A stretch of DNA of 64,000 nt from Ehretia macrophylla (lineage: Eukaryota > Streptophyta > Magnoliopsida > Boraginales > Ehretiaceae): positions 38,734,425 to 38,798,424 of the forward strand of contig CM075771.1 in NCBI GenBank assembly GCA_037974665.1. Direction: 5' to 3'. The notes beneath the pieces are model-generated. The model saw nothing but the letters and a program-made list of their open reading frames with translations. It did no database searches and was not told the DNA's origin. Both the position numbers and the translations under genes were made by a program. Positions 46,444-56,838 of this stretch are shown here, one piece after another (within the stretch, counting starts at the first letter, position 1; every line of letters begins with the position of its first letter).

Positions 46444-47045
46444 TGTAAGAATATAACCAATTTCCCAGAAATGTCTTAACAACAATCAAGTAGAAAGACA
46501 ACACTACTCGTTATAAGAATTCAATATAACACTTACAAGATAATTGTCCCACCGTGCACTCTCAAGATTAGAGCTTCAATGGCTTCTGGACTTACAAGGA
46601 GAATACAAGAAAGAAAGACTAACTTAGGATTGTGTTTGGAGTTGTGTTGTGGATGGAAATGATGAACTAATGCATGCCTATTTATAGAATTCAGCTAGCC
46701 CGCCATAGGAGACTTTCCTATCAAACATTTCAATCTTGGTTGGCTTTACCAATCATGTTCAAAGTATTAGCCACCCATATTTATCACATGGGTGGCTACA
46801 ATTGACCACATGGGTGGCTAGCATCCAAGTCAACTTCTAGGAAGTTGCCTTTGGTCAAATTGCCTAACTTTAGCATTGCATCATCCCGACGTCATCTTAG
46901 GTCATTCCAAATTCCCGAACTTCTTTCTTGTAGCCATCACGATCTCTTTTGACCTCATCGACGTTTAAGTCAGAATCATTAATTTATGCTACCATATAAT
47001 TAACGATACTTATTATGAAGAGGTGGATATTGACATATATCAACA
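46444..47045 (-). mobile_element. Ty1/copia LTR, left (3' LTR in element orientation)
   Basis: 602 bp, TGTAAGAATATAAC...ATATATCAACA on the + strand, matching the right LTR. It is bounded outside by ACTAA (46439-46443). I count about 14 substitutions between the two LTRs and no indels, roughly 2.3%. It contains a GCCACCCATATTTATCACAT block and two GGGTGGCTA motifs. Confidence 0.95.
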
Positions 47046-47056
47046 CCCCCCTCAAT
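47046..47056 (-). other. polypurine tract of the copia element
   Basis: CCCCCCTCAAT on the + strand reads ATTGAGGGGGG on the element strand, directly abutting the 3' LTR. This is the expected primer position for plus-strand DNA synthesis. Confidence 0.8.
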
Positions 47057-47072
47057 GTTCACCTCATGTTGA

Positions 47073-47429
47073 CTAAGCTATTGGGCCAACACCCAATGTT
47101 TGAAGATGCTTGCTCAATTGGATGCTCCCTAACGCTTTAGTGAAGATATCTACACAATTATCTTTTGTAGGGCAATACTCCATGTAGATTTTACCTTCCT
47201 CGATCAGTTCCCTCACATAGTGATACTGAATCTCTATGTGTTTTGTTCTAGCATGAAATACCGGATTCTTTGACATGGCTATACAACTCTGACTGTCACA
47301 TTTCAACATTGGTGCTTCCTCTATTGGAATGCCAATATCAGTCATGATGCGTCGTAGCCAAACAGCTTCACAGGATGCTACACAAGCAGCCTTGTATTCT
47401 GCCTCCGTTGATGAAAGTGCAACGGTGGG
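47073..47429 (-). pseudogene. copia RNase H, C-terminal part after a nonsense codon
   Basis: Same frame as the preceding RT-RNase H segment, downstream of its TAA. Visible family motifs are LSSTEAEY just after the stop, LKCDSQSCIAMSKNP, HARTKHIEIQYHYVRE and DIFTKAL, all typical of the copia RNase H end. RNase H would remove the RNA strand of the RNA-DNA hybrid in the particle. The 90-residue frame from an internal Met at 47345 is not thought to be an independent gene. Confidence 0.88.
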
Positions 47430-48432
47430 TTACTTCTTACTAGCCCATGAGATGACTCCACCACCGAATGTGAATACGTAACCTGTAATAGATTTTCTTG
47501 AGTCAATATCACCAGCCCAGTCTGAGTCACAGTACCCAGATAAAGTATCTCTAGACTTGTATGATATCCCATACTCCAACGTGCCTTTGAGATATTTGAG
47601 GATCCGCATCCCTGCTTGCCAGTGACTTTGTTTCAGTTTATTTGAAAACCGACTGAGAACTCCCACAGCATAACTAATATCAGGTCTTGTGTTACAAAGG
47701 AAGATTAAACTTCCCACCAACCTTCTATAGAGCTTGTTATCAACTTGTTTTGAAGGATCGTCAATTGATAACTTTGTATTCACTTCCATCGGGGTGACAA
47801 CTGGTTTGCATTCGGACATACCAAAAGCAGTCAGAAGCTCACGAACATATCGTTGCTGCGAGATGAAGATAGTATGAGGTTTTTGCCATACCTCGATTCC
47901 CAAACAATAATGAAGAAGACCAAGATTTGTCATTTCAAATTCTTGGCTCAACCATTCTTGCGTCTTCTGAATATTATCTTCATGGTCACCAGTGATTACA
48001 AGATCATTTACGTATAGAACTACAATTACCTTCTTTCCTTGTTCACTTAGAACATACAAGTTGGCATCTGATTTGCTTCTACAGAAACCATGTTGTAAGA
48101 AGAAAGAGTTTATATATTTGTACCAAGCTCGTGGTGCTTGCTTTAACCCATATAAAGCCTTTTTCAATTTGCAGACTTTTTCTTCTTCACTTGGTATTTG
48201 GAAGCCAGCGGGTTGTGCAACGTAGACTTCTTCTTCGAGTTGCCCATTAAGAAAAGCTGAATTGACATCCATTTGATGTACAATCCATTCATAATGCGCG
48301 GCAGCTGCAACAACTAGCCTGATTGTTGACATTTTTGCTGTTGGAGCAAAGGTTTCATATACATCGAAACCTTCGACTTGCGAAAATCCTTGTGCTACAA
48401 GGCGTGCCTTGTATTTTTCAAGACTTCCATCT
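47430..48432 (-). pseudogene. copia reverse transcriptase and RNase H N-terminal part
   Basis: An open stretch with RT_copia-type motifs: KARLVAQGFSQ, the MDVNSAFLNG motif with the first catalytic Asp, LKQAPRAWY, and LYVNDLVITGD. That last motif is normally YVDD; its first Asp codon is AAT (Asn) at 48006-48008, which should abolish polymerisation. RNase H begins around GYCDSDWAGD. The segment ends in TAA (47430-47432) in the conserved SWASKKQ-type position, where a single C to T change of a CAA codon would explain it. It is in the same frame as gag. Upstream, a 1-bp loss near 48434 separates it from the integrase frame. Confidence 0.92.
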
Positions 48433-48448
48433 GCCTGTACTTCACTTT

Positions 48449-49746
48449 CTAGATCCATTTGGTGTCGATAATTTTTCTGTTCGGTGGCTTTTCAACGATC
48501 TCCCAAGTATCATTTTTCATGATACTATCATACTCGGCTTGCATAGCTGCTCTCCAATTTGGATATGACATGGCTTCCTCCATAGTTACCGGTTCTTTTA
48601 CCGTCTTGATGATTTGGGTCATCAAAGCCATGTTTACTAGTTGTTGTCCTGATATGTTCTGCTCCTCTATTCTCTTTGATCGTCTGAGTCCATCAGGATG
48701 TGGACTATCATCAGTAACTCTTGGATTTCTTCCATCAAAGAGCTGTTGGAACCACTTCGGTTGTGGCTTCCTTGTGGGTACAACAGGTTGGTCTTCAGTC
48801 TCCTCATCATTAGAGACTTCTTGATTGTTTAACGGTCGTTGTTCAGGCACTTGGTGGATTACTTCATCGGTTGATGACGAAATGGCAGGACCGCTATCCT
48901 CCATCGAGTGTGGTCTTTCATTAAACACCACATCTCGGCTTATGATCACCTTCTTGGCCTCTACATCATAGATTTTGTATGCTTTAGACTCTTCACTATA
49001 TCCCAAGAAAATGCCCTTCTTGCTCTTGTCATCCCATTTCTTTCGATTTTCATTTGGATTGTGTACAAAACATTTACACCCAAATTTTCTTAAATGAGAC
49101 ACAGAAGGTTTCATACCATAATAAGCCTCATTAGGAGTCTTATCGTTGAGTGACCTGGTTGAGCACCGATTGAGGATGTATACCGCTGTGTTGACTGCTT
49201 CAGCCCAGAATGTGTCAGGTAGGCCAGCACCTTTCAACATGCATCGAGCCATTTCTACAATTGTTCGATTTCTTCGTTCTACAACTCCATTTTGTTGTGG
49301 TGTGTATGGAGCAGTCAATTGGCCCTTAATCCCAAGCATGTTGCAGTAGTTGGTGAACTCTGTAGAATAGAATTCCCCCCCACGATCGGTACGAAGTTTC
49401 TTCAACTGAGTTGTGTTCTCATTTGTCATAAGTTTGTGCCACACTTTAATCTTTTTAAGAGCATCAGCCTTGTCCCGAAGGAAGTACACCCACATCTTCC
49501 TACTATAATCGTCGACTAACAGCATAAAGTAGGAAGATCCTCCCAACGTCGTCGTAGTCATTTTTCCACAGAGGTCAGCATGTACCAACTCTAGAGGAGC
49601 CTTTGATCGGTTATGACTCTCTTTGGGAAATGACTGTCTATGTTGCTTGCCCAGCATACAAGCTTCACATGGTCCTTCAATCTCGTCAATTGAAGGCAAG
49701 TCGGCCACCATCTTCTTCTTTTGCATTTCCTTTAACACAGGATAAC
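48449..49746 (-). pseudogene. copia integrase and RT N-terminus (frame-shifted segment)
   Basis: An open segment in a frame different from gag. In order it shows the end of the GAG-pre-integrase zinc region (CEACMLGKQH), the integrase core with D (HADLCG), D (LRTDRGGEF) and E (NGVVERRNRT), the GKKCFVHNP-like C-terminal region (here GCKCFVHNPNENRKKWD), a long acidic linker, then the RT start (WRAAMQAEYDSI, IIDTKWI). It ends at TAG 48449-48451, inside the conserved RT block. The integrase catalytic triad appears intact. Integrase would insert the element DNA into chromatin. Confidence 0.92.
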
Positions 49747-51122
49747 AAAATGTGCCTGAACCTTTCATGCCAAAGTTGACTTGTTTTGGCATCCACGACA
49801 GCAGAAACAGAGCTGATTTCGTAAAGATTATTTTTGCGAATACCTTTACTTGCGATATTTTGATCCTTGTCAAGAATCAAAGCTTCCGTCTTCTTGAACC
49901 GCACTTCTAGATCATTATCTGTAATAGAAGCTACAGATAGCAAATTTCTGGTGATCTGGGGTACAAAGAGTACGTTAGACAGCTTCTTGCTTCTTCCATC
50001 TTTAGACACGAGCGAGATGGTTCCAGTGCCCTCAATGGGACACCTAGCATTATTCCCGATGATAACATTCATTGGTTCTTGTAGAGGTTTTATGGAGTCA
50101 TATAACTCATTCTTGCTGGTCATGTGTCGGGAAGCTCCACTGTCTAACACCCATGCACTTGTTTGATGTACATGTGCACTAGTACACGTTTTCTCCGATA
50201 CATCTGTTACAGTAAACAGATGCACTTCCGTTTTAGCCGTATTGGCAAATTCTTTATTTCTCCAATTTGGCTTTAAAGTTCCGTTCTTCTCGTCATGGAT
50301 TCGTTTCCTGCAATCTTTGATAGCATGACCTTTCTTATTGCAGTAGTAGCACGATCCATAGAACGTCTTCTTCTTTGCTTTCTTCTTTTCTTCTTGGTTA
50401 CTCCTCGCCTTGGCTGTAAAGGCAGAGTCAAGTTGATTTTCTCTGCTCTTCAGCCTCATCTCCTCCTCCATCAACATGGCAGTGAATTCTTCAAACGTCA
50501 AAGGAGGAATGCGAACTTGTGTATTGAGTGCTGTCACAAGGCCGTCAAATTTTGGAGGCAACACTCTAATGCACCTTCGAGCTAGTTCCTCGGTTGATTT
50601 GGCAATACCAACTGCAGCCATTTGATCACGTAGGTTTTTCATCCTACTGATAAATGACTTAGCTGCTTCATCTTCACTTAATCTCTCAGTAGCTAACTGA
50701 TTCTCCAAGTTCTGAATGCGAGTCTGGTTCCTTGTTTCATACTGATTTCTCAGTATGTTCCAAGCTTCAGTTGCCTTGGTTGTGTGTTGAATTAGAGTAA
50801 GGACAGAATCCTGAACACTTGTTACAATTACACAAAGTGCATCAGCATTTCGTCTCCTCCATGCTTTGACAAGCTGAGAATCTGGAGGTGTGACCTTTTT
50901 TGTGTCATCTTCAGCACAGACTGCAACTGGTACTGCATCTGTGCCTAACACTGTATGAAGGAGTTCGTAGGAGTCCAGAACTGTAGTGATTTTGAACTTC
51001 CACAAAAGATAGTTCGTGCCATCAAGCTTTCCTTCTGTGAAGGTAGGGGGACGGATACAAATTGTCGGTACTAAACCGGAACTAGAACTGGTAGAAGAAG
51101 AACTAGCACCTTGAGTAGTCAT
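49747..51122 (-). pseudogene. copia gag and protease
   Basis: An open frame from ATG at 51122. Residues about 30-230 form the copia gag region (GTNYLLWK, the WNILRNQYET segment and a LMEEEMRLKSRE helix). About 258-271 is a CCHC zinc knuckle (CYYCNKKGHAIKDC). About 326-331 is the aspartic protease active site (LDSGAS). It then enters the GAG-pre-integrase segment (LWHERF), where a 1-bp insertion near 49747 throws the frame; the open reading then drifts to a stop at 49686. Gag and protease look intact, so truncated particles could in principle be made if it were transcribed. The start lies 58 bp inside the right LTR boundary, after the primer site. Confidence 0.9.
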
Positions 51123-51168
51123 AGTTGTTGAGCTTTACTAGACAAGATTGTTGTTAAGAGCCCCTTAA

Positions 51169-51180
51169 GCTCTGATACCA
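51169..51180 (-). other. copia primer-binding site (initiator Met tRNA type)
   Basis: GCTCTGATACCA on the + strand, that is TGGTATCAGAGC on the element strand, directly next to the 5' LTR. Confidence 0.92.
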
Positions 51181-51782
51181 TGTAAGAATATAACTAATTT
51201 CCCAGAAACATCTTAACAACAATCAAGTAGAAAGACAACACTACTCGTTATAACAATTCAATATAACACTTACAAGATAATTGTCCCACCGTGCGCTCTC
51301 AAGATTAGAGCTTCAATGGCTTCTGGACTTACAAGGAGAATACAAGAAAGAAAGACTAACTTAGGATTGTGTTTGGAGTTGTGTTGTGGATGAAAATGAT
51401 GAACTAATGCATGCCTATTTATAGAATTCAGCTAGCCCGCCATAGGAGACTTTCCTATCAAACATTTCAATCTTGGTTGGCTTTACCAACCATGTTCAAA
51501 GTATTAGCCACCCATATTTATCACATGGGTGGCTACAATTGACCACATGGGTGGCTAGCATCCAAGTCAACTTCTAGGAAGTTTCCTTTGGTCAAATTGG
51601 CTAACTTTAGCATTGCATCATCCCGACGTCATCTTAGGTAATTCCAAATTCCCGAACTTCATTCTTGTAGCCATCGCGATCTCTTTTGACCTCATCGACG
51701 TTTAAGTCGGAATCATTAATTTATGCTACCATATAATTAACGATACTTATTATGAAGAGGTCGATATTGACATATATCAACA
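51181..51782 (-). mobile_element. Ty1/copia LTR, right (5' LTR in element orientation)
   Basis: 602 bp, colinear with the left LTR without gaps. It is followed by ACTAA (51783-51787), the second copy of the 5-bp target duplication. As the 5' LTR it would carry the element promoter, reading leftward. Confidence 0.95.
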
Positions 51783-51883
51783 ACTAATGCACCGGATCCC
51801 ATCAGAACTCTGAAGTTAAGCGTGCTTGGGCGAGAGCAGTACTAGGATAGGTGACTCCTTGGGAAGTCCTCGTGTTGCACCCC
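51783..51883 (+). pseudogene. 5S rRNA gene, copy 52, 3' part
   Basis: Positions 19-119, starting with the ACTAA duplication. Changes: C47T, T73C, G85A, C92T, C95T. It keeps boxes A and C and the terminator, so Pol III factors might still bind and start within the LTR end, but a normal 5S 5' end cannot form. The following spacer is type B (GGGGCCAGCGAGAGC). Confidence 0.94.
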
Positions 51884-52444
51884 CTTTTCAATTTCTTTTG
51901 CCTTGGATAGGGTTGCCAAGATACATTATCCACCAAATCTCTATTACCGAATCCCACGGAACATTGGGCAAGAAAACTTCGCTTCACGTAGAGGCCGGGC
52001 CCGCAAACCGAGGGCGTAAGGTTTGTGACCAAGTCTCCGTCACTCTAGTGCCCATAACTTTTGATCCGTAAGGAGTTACGCGGTGCACATCATACCATTG
52101 AAATGCTCTCTGAGAGCTCTAAGATGGGGCCAGCGAGAGCATGCTCGTTGTGCCCATTTTTGGAGCCCAAAATCGAACGTTTTCACCAGTTTCAGGCCAC
52201 TTTTTCTTCTTTTGCCCTATTTTTTCATCCCAGACCGTACGTCGTGAGCTGTTAAAAGGACAACAACCTGACTCGCGATACATCAGAGGGCCCTACAACG
52301 TGTCAATATCACGTCTTGCCAGGAAGCTACGTTGTTGAAGCGGATGGGTTGTCGTTAAGCCCATTGGGCCTTTTGAATGGGCCATCTCTCTAGCCTGGGA
52401 CTGTGAACCATTAACACATATAGGAATTGTGTCCTCAACATGAC

Positions 52445-52563
52445 AAGTGCGAACATCCCTGCACTAATGCACCCGATCCCATCAGAACTCCGAAGTTAAG
52501 CGTGCTTGGGCGAGAGTAGTACTACCATGGGTGACCCCCAGGGAAGTCCTCGTGTTGCACCCC
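52445..52563 (+). rRNA. 5S rRNA gene, copy 53
   Basis: 119 bp, type C. The 5' end is AAGTGC (G1A, G2A), which weakens helix I. Also T9A, A13C, A16T, G30C, G81C and G82C in box C, T96A. The upstream GC is GT (TGTGTCCTC). Probably inactive. Sister of copy 48. Confidence 0.94.
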
Positions 52564-53100
52564 TTTTTCAAATTTTTTTGCCCTGGTTAGGATTGCCAAG
52601 ATACTTTGTCCACCAAATCTCTATTACCGAATCCCACGGAACATTGGGCATAACAACTTCGCTTCACGTAGAGGCCGGGCCCGTAAACCGAGGGCGTGGG
52701 ATTTGTGACCAGGTCTCCGTCACTCCTGTGCCCATAACTTTTGATCCGTAAGGAGTTACGCGGCGCACAGCATACCGTTACAAAGCTCTCTGAGAGCTCT
52801 ACAATGATAGCAGCGAGCATACTCGCTGTGCCAGTTTTGGGATCCCAAAATCGAATGTTTTCATCTATTTCAGGCCACTTTTCTTATTTTGTCCTGTTTT
52901 TCTGTCCTGGATCGTACGTCGTGAGCTATTAAAAGGACGACTACCTGACTCGCGGTACATCAGAGGGCCCTACAATGTGTCGATATCACGTCTTGCGAGG
53001 ATGATGCGTTGTTGAAGTGGATGGGTTGTCGTTAAGCCCATTGGGCCTTTTGCCTTTTGAATGGGCCATCTCTCTAGGCTGGCACTGTGAACCGTTAACA

Positions 53101-53128
53101 CATATAGGAATTGTGCCCTCAACATGAC
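53101..53128 (+). promoter_or_regulatory. upstream Pol III promoter of copy 54 (representative)
   Basis: CATATAGG begins at -28, GC lies at -14/-13 (TTGTGCCC) and C at -1, the arrangement known for plant 5S genes: a TATA-like box, a GC pair and a cytosine before the start. The same 28 bases recur before most copies, with the variants noted under each gene. Confidence 0.85.
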
Positions 53129-53247
53129 GGGTGCGATCATACCAGCGCTAATGCACCGGATCCCATCAAAACTCCGAAGTTAAGCGTGCTTGGGCAAGAG
53201 TAGTACTAGGATGGGTGACCCCCTGGGAAGTCCTCGTGTTGCACCCC
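53129..53247 (+). rRNA. 5S rRNA gene, copy 54 (near consensus)
   Basis: 119 bp with three changes: A19G, G41A, G68A. Consensus upstream promoter, so a good candidate for an active copy. The spacer upstream has a small CCTTTTG duplication inside the GCCCATT hairpin loop. Type D, sister of copy 49. Confidence 0.97.
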
Positions 53248-53805
53248 CTTTTCAATTTGTTTTGCCCTGGTTAGGGTTGCCAAGATACTTTATCCACCAA
53301 ATCTCTATTACCGAATCCTACAGAACATTGGGCAAGAAAACTTCGCTTCACGTAGAGGCCGGGCCTGCAAACCGAGGGCGTAGGGTTTGTGACCAGTTCT
53401 GTGACGCTCTGGTGCCCATGACTTTTGATCCGTAAAGAGTTACGCGGTGCACAGCATACCGTTGCAAAACTCTCTTTGAGTTCTACGACGAGGGTAGCTA
53501 ACTTGCTCACTGTGCCAGTTTTTGGAGCCCTAAATCGAACGTTTTCATCAGTTTCAGGCCACTTTTGTTCTTTTGCTCAATTTTTTCGTCCCGGATAGTA
53601 CGTCGTGAGTTGTTAAAAGGACGACAACCTGACTCGCGGGACATCAGCGGGCCCTACAATGTGTCGATATCACGTCTTGCGAGGATGCTGCATTGTTAAA
53701 GCGGATGGGTTGTCGTTAATCCCAATGGGTCTTTTGAATGGGCCATCCCTCTAGGCTGGGACTATGAACCGTTAACACATATAGGAATTGTGCCCTCAAC
53801 ATGAC

Positions 53806-53924
53806 GGGTGCGATCATACCAGCACTAATGCGCCGGATCCCATCAGAACTCCGAAGTTAAGCGTGCTTGGGCGAGAGTAGTACAAGGATGGGTGAGACCC
53901 TGGGAAGTCCTCGTGTTGCACCCC
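53806..53924 (+). rRNA. 5S rRNA gene, copy 55
   Basis: 119 bp, type E. Changes: A27G, T79A, C91G, C92A (box C GGATGGGTGAGACC). Consensus promoter. Sister of copy 50. Confidence 0.96.
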
Positions 53925-54482
53925 CTTTTCAAATTTTTTTGCCCTAGTTAGGGTTGCCAAGATACTTTATACACCAAATCTCTATTACCGAATCCAACGG
54001 AACATTGGGCAAGACAACTTCGCTTCACGTAGAGACCGGGCCCGCAAACCGAGGGCGTAGGGTTTATAACCAGGTCTCCGTCGCTCTGGTGCCCATAACT
54101 TTTGATCCGTAAGGAGTTACGCAGTGCCCAGTATACCGTTGCAAAGCTGTCTGAGAGCTCTACAACGGGGGCTGTGAGCTTGTTCACAGTGCCCCTTTTT
54201 GGAGCCTAAAATCGAACGTTTTCATCTGTTTCAGGCCACTTTTCTTCTTTTACTTTGTTTTTCCGTCCCGGATCATATGTCGTGTGCTGTTAAAAGGACG
54301 ACAACCTGACTTGCGGGACATCATAGGGCCCTACAACGTGTCGATATCATGTCTTGCGAGAATGCTGCGTTATTGAAGCGGATGAGTTATCGTTAAGCCC
54401 ATTGGGCCTTTTGAATGTGCCATCTCTCTAGGCTGGGACTGTGAACCGTTAACACATATAGGAATTGTGCCCTCAACATGAC

Positions 54483-54601
54483 GGGTGCGAACATACCAGC
54501 ACTAATGCACCGGATCCCATCAGAACTCCGAAGTTAAGCGTGATTGGGCGAGAGTAGTACTAGGATGGGTAACCCCCTTGGAAGTCCTCGTGTTGAACCC
54601 C
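54483..54601 (+). rRNA. 5S rRNA gene, copy 56
   Basis: 119 bp, type F. Changes: T9A, C61A, G89A, G97T, C114A. Sister of copy 51 (shared GCGAACATACC and GTGATTGGGC). Confidence 0.96.
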
Positions 54602-55159
54602 ATTTTCAATTTTTTTTGCCCTGGTTAGGGTTGCCAAGATACTTTATCTACCAAATATCTATTACCGAATCCCACGGAACATTGGGCAGGACAACTTCGC
54701 TTCACGTAGAGGCCGGGGCCGGAAACCGAGGGAGGAAGGTTTATGACCAGGTCTCTTTCGCTTCGGTGCCCATAACTTTTGACCCGTAAGGAGTCACGGA
54801 GCGCACAACATACCGTTGCAAAGCTCTCTGAGAGCTCAAAGACGTAGGCAGTGAGGTAGCTCGCTTTGCCACTTTTTGGAGCCCAAAATTGAACGTTTTC
54901 ATCAGTTTTATGCCACTTTTCTTCTTTTGCTTTGTTTTTCCGTCCCAGATCGTACAACGTGAGTTGTTAAAAGGACAACAACTTGACTCGTGGGACATCA
55001 TACGGCCGTACAATGTGTCGATATCATATCTTGCGAGGATGCTGTGTTGTTGGAGCGGATGGGTCGTCGTTAAGCCCATTGGGCCTTTTGAATGGGCCAT
55101 CTTTCTAGGTTGGGACTGTGAACTGTTAACACATATAAGAATTGTGCCCTCAACTTGAC

Positions 55160-55278
55160 GGGTGCGAACATACTAGCACTAATGAACCGGATCCCATCAG
55201 AACTACGAAGTTAAGCGTGCTTGGGCGAGAGTAGTACTAGGATGGGTGACCCCCTAGGAAGTCCTCGTGTTGTACCCA
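55160..55278 (+). rRNA. 5S rRNA gene, copy 57
   Basis: 119 bp. Changes: T9A, C15T, C26A, C46A, G97A, C114T, C119A. The promoter is CATATAAGAATTG. Confidence 0.96.
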
Positions 55279-55723
55279 CTTTTCAATTTTTTTTGCCCTG
55301 GTTAGGGTTGCCAAGATACTTTATCCAACAAATCTCTATTACCAAATCCCACGGAACATTGGGCAAGACAACTGTGCTTCACGTTGAGGCCGGGCCCGCA
55401 AACCGAGGGCGTTGGATTTGTGACCAGGTCTCTGTCGCTCCGGTGCCCATAACTTTTGATCCATAAGGAGTTACGCAGCGCACAGCATACCGTTGCAAAG
55501 CGCTCTGAGAGCTCTACGACAGGGGCAGCCAGCTCAGGACAACAACCTGAGTCACGGGACATCAGAGGGTCCTACAACGTGGCGTTATAAGATCTTGTGA
55601 GGGTGCTACGTTGTTGAAGCGGATGTGTTGTCGTTAAGCCCATTGGGCCTTTTGAATGGGTCATCCCTCTAGACTGAGATTGTGAACCGTTAACACATAA
55701 AGGAATTGTGCCCTCAACCAGAT
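55279..55723 (+). other. shortened 5S spacer (about 113-bp internal deletion)
   Basis: 445 bp. Near 55533 the sequence passes from GGGGCAGCCAGCT directly to CAGGACAACAACCTGAG. It omits the CTTGCTCGCT block, the pyrimidine tract and CCGGATCGTACGTCG. The deleted region overlaps the one lost from the copy 5 spacer, but the endpoints differ. Confidence 0.9.
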
Positions 55724-55842
55724 GGATGCAATCATACTAGCACTAATGCACTGGATCCCATCAGAACTCCGAAGTTAAGCATGCTTGGGCGAGAGTAGTA
55801 CTAGGATGGGTGACCCCCTTGGAAGTCCTCGTGTTGCACCCC
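55724..55842 (+). rRNA. 5S rRNA gene, copy 58
   Basis: 119 bp. Changes: G3A, G7A, C15T, C29T, G58A, G97T. The upstream sequence is CATAAAGGAATTG, with AACCAGAT before the start, so the -1 base is T. Confidence 0.95.
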
Positions 55843-56399
55843 CTTTTCAATTTTTTTGCCCAGGTTAGGGTTGCCAAGATACTTTATCTCCCAAATTTCT
55901 ATTACCGAATCCCATGGAACATTGGGCAAGACAACTTCGCTTCACGTAGAGGATGGGCCCGCAAACCGAGGGCGTAGGGCTTGTGACCAGGTCTCCATCA
56001 CTCCGGTGCCCATAACTTTTGATCTGTAAGGAGTTACGCGGCGCACAACATACCGTTGCAAAGCTCTCTGAGAGCTCTCCAACGTGGGCAGCCAGCTTGC
56101 TCGCGGTGCCCATTTTTGAAACCCAAAATTGAACGTTTTCATCAGTTTCAGGCCACTTTTCTTCTTTTGCTCTGTTTTTCCGTCCCGGATCGTACGTCAT
56201 GAGCTGTTAAAAGGACGACAACCTGACTCGCAGTACATCAGAGGGCCCTACAACGTGTTGATATCACGTCTTGCGAGGATGCTGTGTTGTTGAAGCGGAT
56301 GGGTTGTCGTTTAGCCCATTGGGCCTATTGAATGAGCCATCTCTCTAGGCTGGGACTGTGAACCGTTAACACATATAGGAATTGTGCCCTCAACATGAT

Positions 56400-56518
56400 G
56401 GCCGCGATCATACCAGCACTAATGCACCGGATCCCATCAGAACTCCGAAGTTAAGCGTGCTTGGGCGAGAGTAGTACTAGGATGGGTGACCCCCTTGGAA
56501 GTCCTCGTGTTGCACCCC
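56400..56518 (+). rRNA. 5S rRNA gene, copy 59
   Basis: 119 bp. Changes: G3C and T4C (GGCCGC start, weakening helix I) and G97T. Control boxes near consensus; -1 is T. Confidence 0.96.
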
Positions 56519-56817
56519 CTTTTCAATTTTTTTTGCCATGGTTAGGGTTGTCAAGATACTTTATCCACCAAATCTCTATTACCGAATGCCACGGAACATT
56601 GGGCAAGACAACTTCGCTTCATGTAAAGGCCGGGCCCGCAAACCGAGGGCGTAGGGTTTGTGACGTGGTCTCTGTCGCTCCGGTGCCCATAACTTTTGAT
56701 CTGTAAGGAGTTACACGGTGCACTGCATACAGTTGCAAAGCTCTCTGAGAGCTCTACGACGGGGGCAGCCATCTTGCTCGTTGTGCCCGTTTTTGGAGCC
56801 CAAAATCGAACGTTTTT

Positions 56818-56838
56818 GAAGTCCTTGTGTTGCACCCC
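56818..56838 (+). pseudogene. 5S gene 3' remnant (21 bp)
   Basis: GAAGTCCTTGTGTTGCACCCC, positions 99-119 with C107T, followed by a normal terminator and spacer start. It is fused upstream to a different spacer cut at AACGTTTTT. No promoter box is present. A fresh spacer follows, so copies 59 and 60 lie 954 bp apart. That second spacer also lacks about 70 bp near 57045 (GCACAG joined to CTAGCTTGCTTG). Confidence 0.92.

Larger units (their letters stand above)
46444..51782 (-). mobile_element. full-length Ty1/copia retrotransposon, coding frame broken
   Basis: 5,339 bp with two 602-bp LTRs, a primer-binding site next to the right LTR, a polypurine tract next to the left LTR, and a gag-protease-integrase-RT-RNase H order typical of copia. 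It is flanked by ACTAA on both sides and sits at positions 19-23 of 5S copy 52, on the opposite strand to the 5S genes. The gag-pol frame carries four breaks: a 1-bp insertion in an A4/T4 run near 49747, a TAG at 48449-48451, a 1-bp loss near 48434, and a TAA at 47430-47432. The element is structurally complete but cannot make its own polyprotein. Confidence 0.95.

Noticed and set aside
47992-50585. Plus-strand open frames opposite the copia polyprotein (48323, 48459, 49146, 49867, 50295).
   Set aside because: They are antisense shadows of the gag-pol coding sequence, which has clear domain motifs on the minus strand.
46444-51782. A programmed frameshift between gag-protease and integrase in the copia element.
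   Set aside because: Copia elements of this type normally use one frame. The shift lies in a homopolymer inside a conserved domain and is undone by a second shift within RT, with two stop codons as well, so decay is the simpler reading.
28641-51883. A Cassandra-type element (a TRIM that carries 5S sequence in its LTRs).
   Set aside because: None of the LTRs contains 5S sequence. The 5S pieces lie outside the elements and continue the array across each insertion.
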